A DNA stretch of 64,000 bases from positions 18,091,960 through 18,155,959 of the forward strand of contig OX637409.1 in assembly GCA_951799425.1 (NCBI GenBank), written 5' to 3'. A program made the position numbers and the translations under genes. Under the pieces are notes generated by a model. It was not told the origin of the DNA. It did no database searches and saw nothing but the letters and a program-made list of their open reading frames with translations. Below are positions 60,454 to 64,000 of this stretch, piece by piece. The DNA is from Ilex aquifolium. Lineage: Eukaryota; Streptophyta; Magnoliopsida; Aquifoliales; Aquifoliaceae. Each line of letters starts with the position of its first letter. Positions within the stretch are counted from its first letter, which is position 1.

Positions 60454-60489
60454 AAACGATGTCGTTTTGTATGTAAAACGACATCATTT
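60454..60489. repeat. Strong hairpin
   Basis: Arms AAACGATGTCGTTTT and AAAACGACATCATTT (15 bases, one mismatch) around a 6-base loop. Confidence 0.8.
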
Positions 60490-60778
60490 TGAAGAACAAC
60501 ACCCCTTGTTATACAGTAGAAAATCTATTCTCCGGGGACCCACAAGTATGTACTTTACCCTCAATTATGCTCCTTCCTCCTTGCATGAATAACAGGTAAA
60601 AAAAAACAAGACAACCATTGTATAAGTAATGAGATCTTACATATTGAAAATTTTGAAGATACTAAGATATATATAATCTTATCCAGACATAAAATTTTTA
60701 TTTTCGTTTTTTGAATCTCTGATCTATCCATCATGGATACAAATGAAATCACAAAAAACAATCTCCACATAGCCGAAC

Positions 60779-60948
60779 GGAAAATACTATGTAACCCAAA
60801 TTTGTAATTCAAATTTGCATCCTAAATGAAGAGGGACCATTGGATGAGTGAGTCCCATCAACTTTTTTAAATAGGACCCACTGATCCAATGATTTCCTTC
60901 ATTTGGGATGCAAATTTAGATTACAGATTTGAATTACATAGCATTGCT
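60779..60948. mobile_element. Mutator-like MITE
   Basis: 170 bp element flanked by CATAGCCGAAC on both sides (60768-60778 and 60949-60959), containing the 9-11 bp duplication expected for Mutator. Inverted arms carry ACAAATTTGGGTTACATAG / TACATAG-type ends and AATTTGCATCC versus GGATGCAAATT. Confidence 0.85.
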
Positions 60949-61849
60949 CATAGCCGAACATTATTTTTTAGGAAAAATTTGACTATGTGGTTCCACTTGC
61001 AGGCTAAAATAAGTTAAAAAGTAGTGCGTGTATGTGTGTGTGTGTGCGTGTTTTAGTCAAGGAAAAATATTGAGAGGAGCCTGAGGTTGCTTCGTCAACA
61101 AATCAAATACAGCTTATTAGCCTGAACGTGTATGCAACAGTGACGATATAAAATTTATTCAGAAGATAATTATTTCTGAGAGTTTCTAACGTGGCAATGG
61201 CATTTTCTCTTGGTTAATGACTAAAAACTAATGTATGTTATGGGTTATAAATGTGAGGAACAATTGATTTCCCAGTTATTGTTTTTTTGTATAACATTAT
61301 TGGTTAGTAACTCACCTTTTATTACTCGTTTCTAAGTGCTTGTTGAAATCTTAGCACTATGTGAACCTTATTTCAAAACTTAATTTGGAGACTAATATAG
61401 AGTGATTTTTTTAAATTGCCAGTGGACCTCATTTAATGGGACCCCTTGTTAATCCAATGAAACAGCGTATTAGATCCTCACATTAACTTCTGAAATAAAG
61501 AAAGTCTACTACTTACTAGGTTCCATAGCAGCTTCGTTTGGTGACCTTTCTTTCCATGGTGCGTAAATAATGCGATTCCTTGTGCATTAAACCTTTGCAG
61601 AAAGAATGGTGTTGATGATCTACTTTTCCTCTCTCACCTGACTTGCCATCTCTTTAAAAAGCACATATTAAACTTTCCAAATGTAAAGGTCTCCAAGATG
61701 CCAATTTTTCTTGTTCAAACATGAGGTAGGACTCACATGAACAATTTTTGGTTAAAACATTCTATAAAAATTATTTATATGAGACTACAATAATGCATTT
61801 GAATCATCTCCATTACACTAACCTTTAATGGTAGCTTATCATCCATGAT

Positions 61850-62405
61850 ATAAGTGGCTCTCCCACCAATACCCAGCTGGTGTTGTAGCATAGAAGAAAA
61901 TATATGAAACCCTGAACTCATCGTGCAGAACTCCATCTCCACAAGCAGCACATATCACAGCCATGATCCTCTTGTGATCGCAGGGTTAACTGGCAATACC
62001 TGTCGACAGGGTCCTACATATTATTTTCCAAGCTCTTGAATAGCCAGGCTGCATTCTGCAGTAATCTGGATGATTATTTTCGAATAGTGAATACATGTGG
62101 GCAAGACACATAAGAAGCTTTAATTTAGCAAATAAATGGGATGTTAATACAACAGAAAAACGCAGAACCTTTATCATGTATAATTTTCATTTCCACATGT
62201 TTTTTTCTCGCAGATATGCAAAGAAAACTGTCTGCAAAATTAAATATTACTCACGACATCTATGGTATGATGTTGATCTGCAAACGGAGTTAGTACTAAA
62301 AATACAGAGCCCTCCCAAACTAAAAGTCCAAGCAGCCGACTTCTGGTCATACACACTGCAGATGTTCCTTTGAAAAGTGTGAAAGGAGTATTAAATCATT
62401 ATCAT
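61850..62405 (-). other. Possible 3' region of the OBG pseudogene
   Basis: Minus-strand pieces such as ENNHPDYCRMQPGYSRAW are protein-like by chance or belong to the copied transcript's 3' UTR. No domain recognised. Confidence 0.3.
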
Positions 62406-63045
62406 TTACAGCCTATTAAGTCTGTGTGATTTTCCACCATTCACAAGCATTCTAAGACCACCCTTTAGCTCTGGTATCCCTTCCTCCAAAACAGCACAAA
62501 CTGGAAAAATACGGACACCAGGTACTCTTCTTTTTAATTCTTCATAGACTTGTTCAGCCCCTGCCTTATCAATTTATTCGCCACTACTAAGGATGGACGA
62601 TTTGACAAACCACCACGATAAAATTCAAGCTCCAAAATTAAATCCGTTGGCTGTTTCCATGGTTGGATTCCTTTTCTACCATCAAATGCTGCAGCCAAGT
62701 CGACTACATAAGCAAGAACTTTCATGGGCTCTATGTGGCACAAAAAAGAATGTCCCAATCCACGATTGCCATGAGCTCCTCTGATTAATCCTGGAATGTT
62801 GGCCACCCTGACCAAGAAATCATCTAGATGTCCTAAATTCAGTCTTAAAGTTGTAAAGGCATAATGGCCTACTCTGGGCTTAGCCCTTTATATGGCACCC
62901 AGAAGAGTACTTTTACCAGCATTTGGCATCCCCACAAGGCCCACATCAGCAATACTCTTGAATTCTAACATAAGAACAACATCAGAACCAGGTGAACCAG
63001 CACTAAGTGATGATGAATGCTGATCATCATCAGAGAGGTACCTGC
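62406..63045 (-). pseudogene. OBG-family GTPase pseudogene, likely a retrocopy
   Basis: The minus strand encodes the G domain of a plant organellar OBG GTPase, a ribosome-assembly factor: [20 protein letters not shown] then [10 protein letters not shown] (P-loop GMPNAGKST), RAKPRVGHYAFTTLRLNLG, VANIPGLIRGAHGNRGLGHS (G3 DxxG changed to NxxG), HIEPMKVLAYVVDLAAA and SNRPSLVVANK. A TAA replaces a Ser codon after LLGAI, and a one-base insertion after ANK shifts the frame before DKAGAEQVYEELKRR. It ends MLVNGGKSHRLNRL. There are no introns in 640 bp and the N-terminal Obg fold is absent, suggesting a truncated retrocopy. It abuts the copia LTR. Confidence 0.8.
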
Positions 63046-63049
63046 AGCG

Positions 63050-63377
63050 GAGCAAGCTTTGATTTCTTGTAAGGAGTGTTTGAAAATGAACAACTTTGGA
63101 GAAGCCATGACGGTTTTGAGATCTTCCCAAAAGCCTCTATATACTGAAGGGGTTTCACATAACGTGGTAAACCAAGAGTTCACAGCATCTCTCTCACTTC
63201 TATTTGAATTCCAGTTATCCTTGTTTTTATCTTATCTCTTTACAACTTATCCTGTATTTTAAATGTATTTGATCTCATGTAAAACTCTTGCATATTCCTC
63301 TTTAAAAAGTGAATACAACAACAGAAGCACTTTGGGTTATCCAAGTACATCAATTGCCTTTTTGATTACTCCTTTCA
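63050..63377 (+). repeat. 5' LTR of a Ty1/copia element
   Basis: Placed from the primer site at 63378; the LTR ends CCTTTCA directly before it. The left edge, at the junction with the OBG pseudogene, is approximate because the second LTR lies outside the window. Confidence 0.6.
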
Positions 63378-63390
63378 TGGTATCAGAGCT
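63378..63390 (+). promoter_or_regulatory. Primer binding site, methionine-initiator tRNA type
   Basis: TGGTATCAGAGCT is the classic plant Ty1/copia primer site. Confidence 0.9.
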
Positions 63391-63422
63391 ATAGTCTCAC
63401 GACATTTTTTCCAATTCTTCAT

Positions 63423-64000
63423 GGCCTCTCACAGCTCTGCCTTCTCTGGCTCTCTTCCAATATTTCACACCTCGTCTCCATCAAGCTTGATAGGACCAAC
63501 TATGTCTTATGGTTTGCTCAGTTCACTCCTCTACTCAAAAGCATGGACCTTTTTGGCTATGTTGAAAGCACAAAGCCTTGTCCTGCTATGGTTTTGAAAG
63601 GCATCGATGGAAAATTAAGCACCACCGTTAATCCCAATTGTGTTAGTTGGCAGCAACAAGATCAATCCTTACTAAGTTCGCTTAATTCCACCCTCACGCC
63701 CACTGTGTTGTCCACCGTGGCTCGCCTCTCCACCGCTCATGATGTTTGGAAATCGCTAGAGAAAAGGTATGCTTCTTAGTCGCGCACCTGCATCATGCAA
63801 GTAAAGAATCAACTTCAAACTACCAAATGAGGGAATATGTCGATCTTCGACTATATTGACAAGCTAAATGGTGTCGCTGATAATTTAGCTCTTGCGGGGA
63901 AACTAGTTGACGAGGATGATTTGGTTACACTCATTCTCAATGGTGTCGGAACAATATACGAAGCTACAGTAAATTCTATCCAAGCTCGCAATTCTGCCAT
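63423..64000 (+). pseudogene. Ty1/copia gag, 5' part, running off the window
   Basis: Encodes the copia capsid polyprotein. The reading starts MASHSSAFSG, shifts frame, then gives SIKLDRTNYVLWFAQFTPLL, KSMDLFGYVESTKPCPA, CVSWQQQDQSLLSSLNSTLT, ARLSTAHDVWKSLEKRYAS, and after a stop MQVKNQLQTTK and IFDYIDKLNGVADNLALAGK. The order and motifs fit the UBN2/Retrotran_gag families. Stops at 63778 and 63829 show it is defective. The rest of the element lies beyond the right edge. Confidence 0.85.

Larger units (their letters stand above)
59760..61850. other. Intergenic, MT2 upstream region
   Basis: No gene seen. Holds a hairpin (60454-60489), a Mutator-like MITE (60779-60948) and a short GT-rich microsatellite near 61035 (GTGTGTGTGTGCGTG). 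Confidence 0.5.

Noticed and set aside
63543-63779. Intact stand-alone gene
   Set aside because: It is one frame of a broken copia gag downstream of an LTR and primer site.

Overview
The window is nuclear DNA of a flowering plant, most likely a eudicot. The evidence is AT-rich intergenic DNA, GT-AG introns, Tat-lineage Ty3/gypsy, Ty1/copia, L1-like, RTE, PIF/Harbinger, hAT and Mutator-like elements, and plant-specific gene families (type 2 metallothionein, GH17-X8 glucanase, the plastid channel OEP16, CXIP4). The species cannot be told from the sequence. Four genes look functional; nearly everything else is transposon-derived. No tRNA, rRNA or CRISPR array was seen. Layout, left half: 1-4393 holds small TIR elements, a zf-GRF scrap and unrecognised degenerate coding. 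4394-7664 is a TIR element carrying a nested solo LTR and a nested Mutator-like element. 7681-8524 is a second TIR element. 10094-14255 is a PIF/Harbinger transposon whose first gene is split by a solo LTR. 14631-25915 is an 11.3 kb Tat-lineage retrotransposon whose pol-to-3'LTR half is inverted relative to its gag-pro half. Layout, right half: 27714-29021 is a Mutator-like TIR element with a nested hAT MITE, followed by a GH17-X8 beta-1,3-glucanase gene (29915-32892). 34569-35533 is a second copy of that TIR family and directly precedes CXIP4 (CDS 36256-37215). 37711-41815 holds a truncated second Tat copy joined to a hAT transposase relic. 42988-43422 is a LINE 3' end. 46255-47276 is another Mutator-like TIR element and directly precedes OEP16-1 (47564-56245), whose 6.6 kb fifth intron contains an L1-like LINE. 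A type 2 metallothionein lies on the minus strand (56810-59638), then an OBG-GTPase pseudogene (62406-63045) and the 5' end of a Ty1/copia element that runs off the window. The four live genes are not a pathway: a wall/callose enzyme, a nuclear zinc-knuckle protein, a plastid outer-envelope amino-acid channel and a metal-binding protein. CXIP4 and OEP16-1 are, as recalled from locus numbers, neighbours in Arabidopsis, so this block is probably conserved microsynteny inflated by transposons. The most notable observations are the internal inversion in the Tat element, best explained by recombination between inverted LTRs; a spliced antisense gene carried by both Tat copies; and ~1 kb Mutator-like elements just upstream of three unrelated genes.
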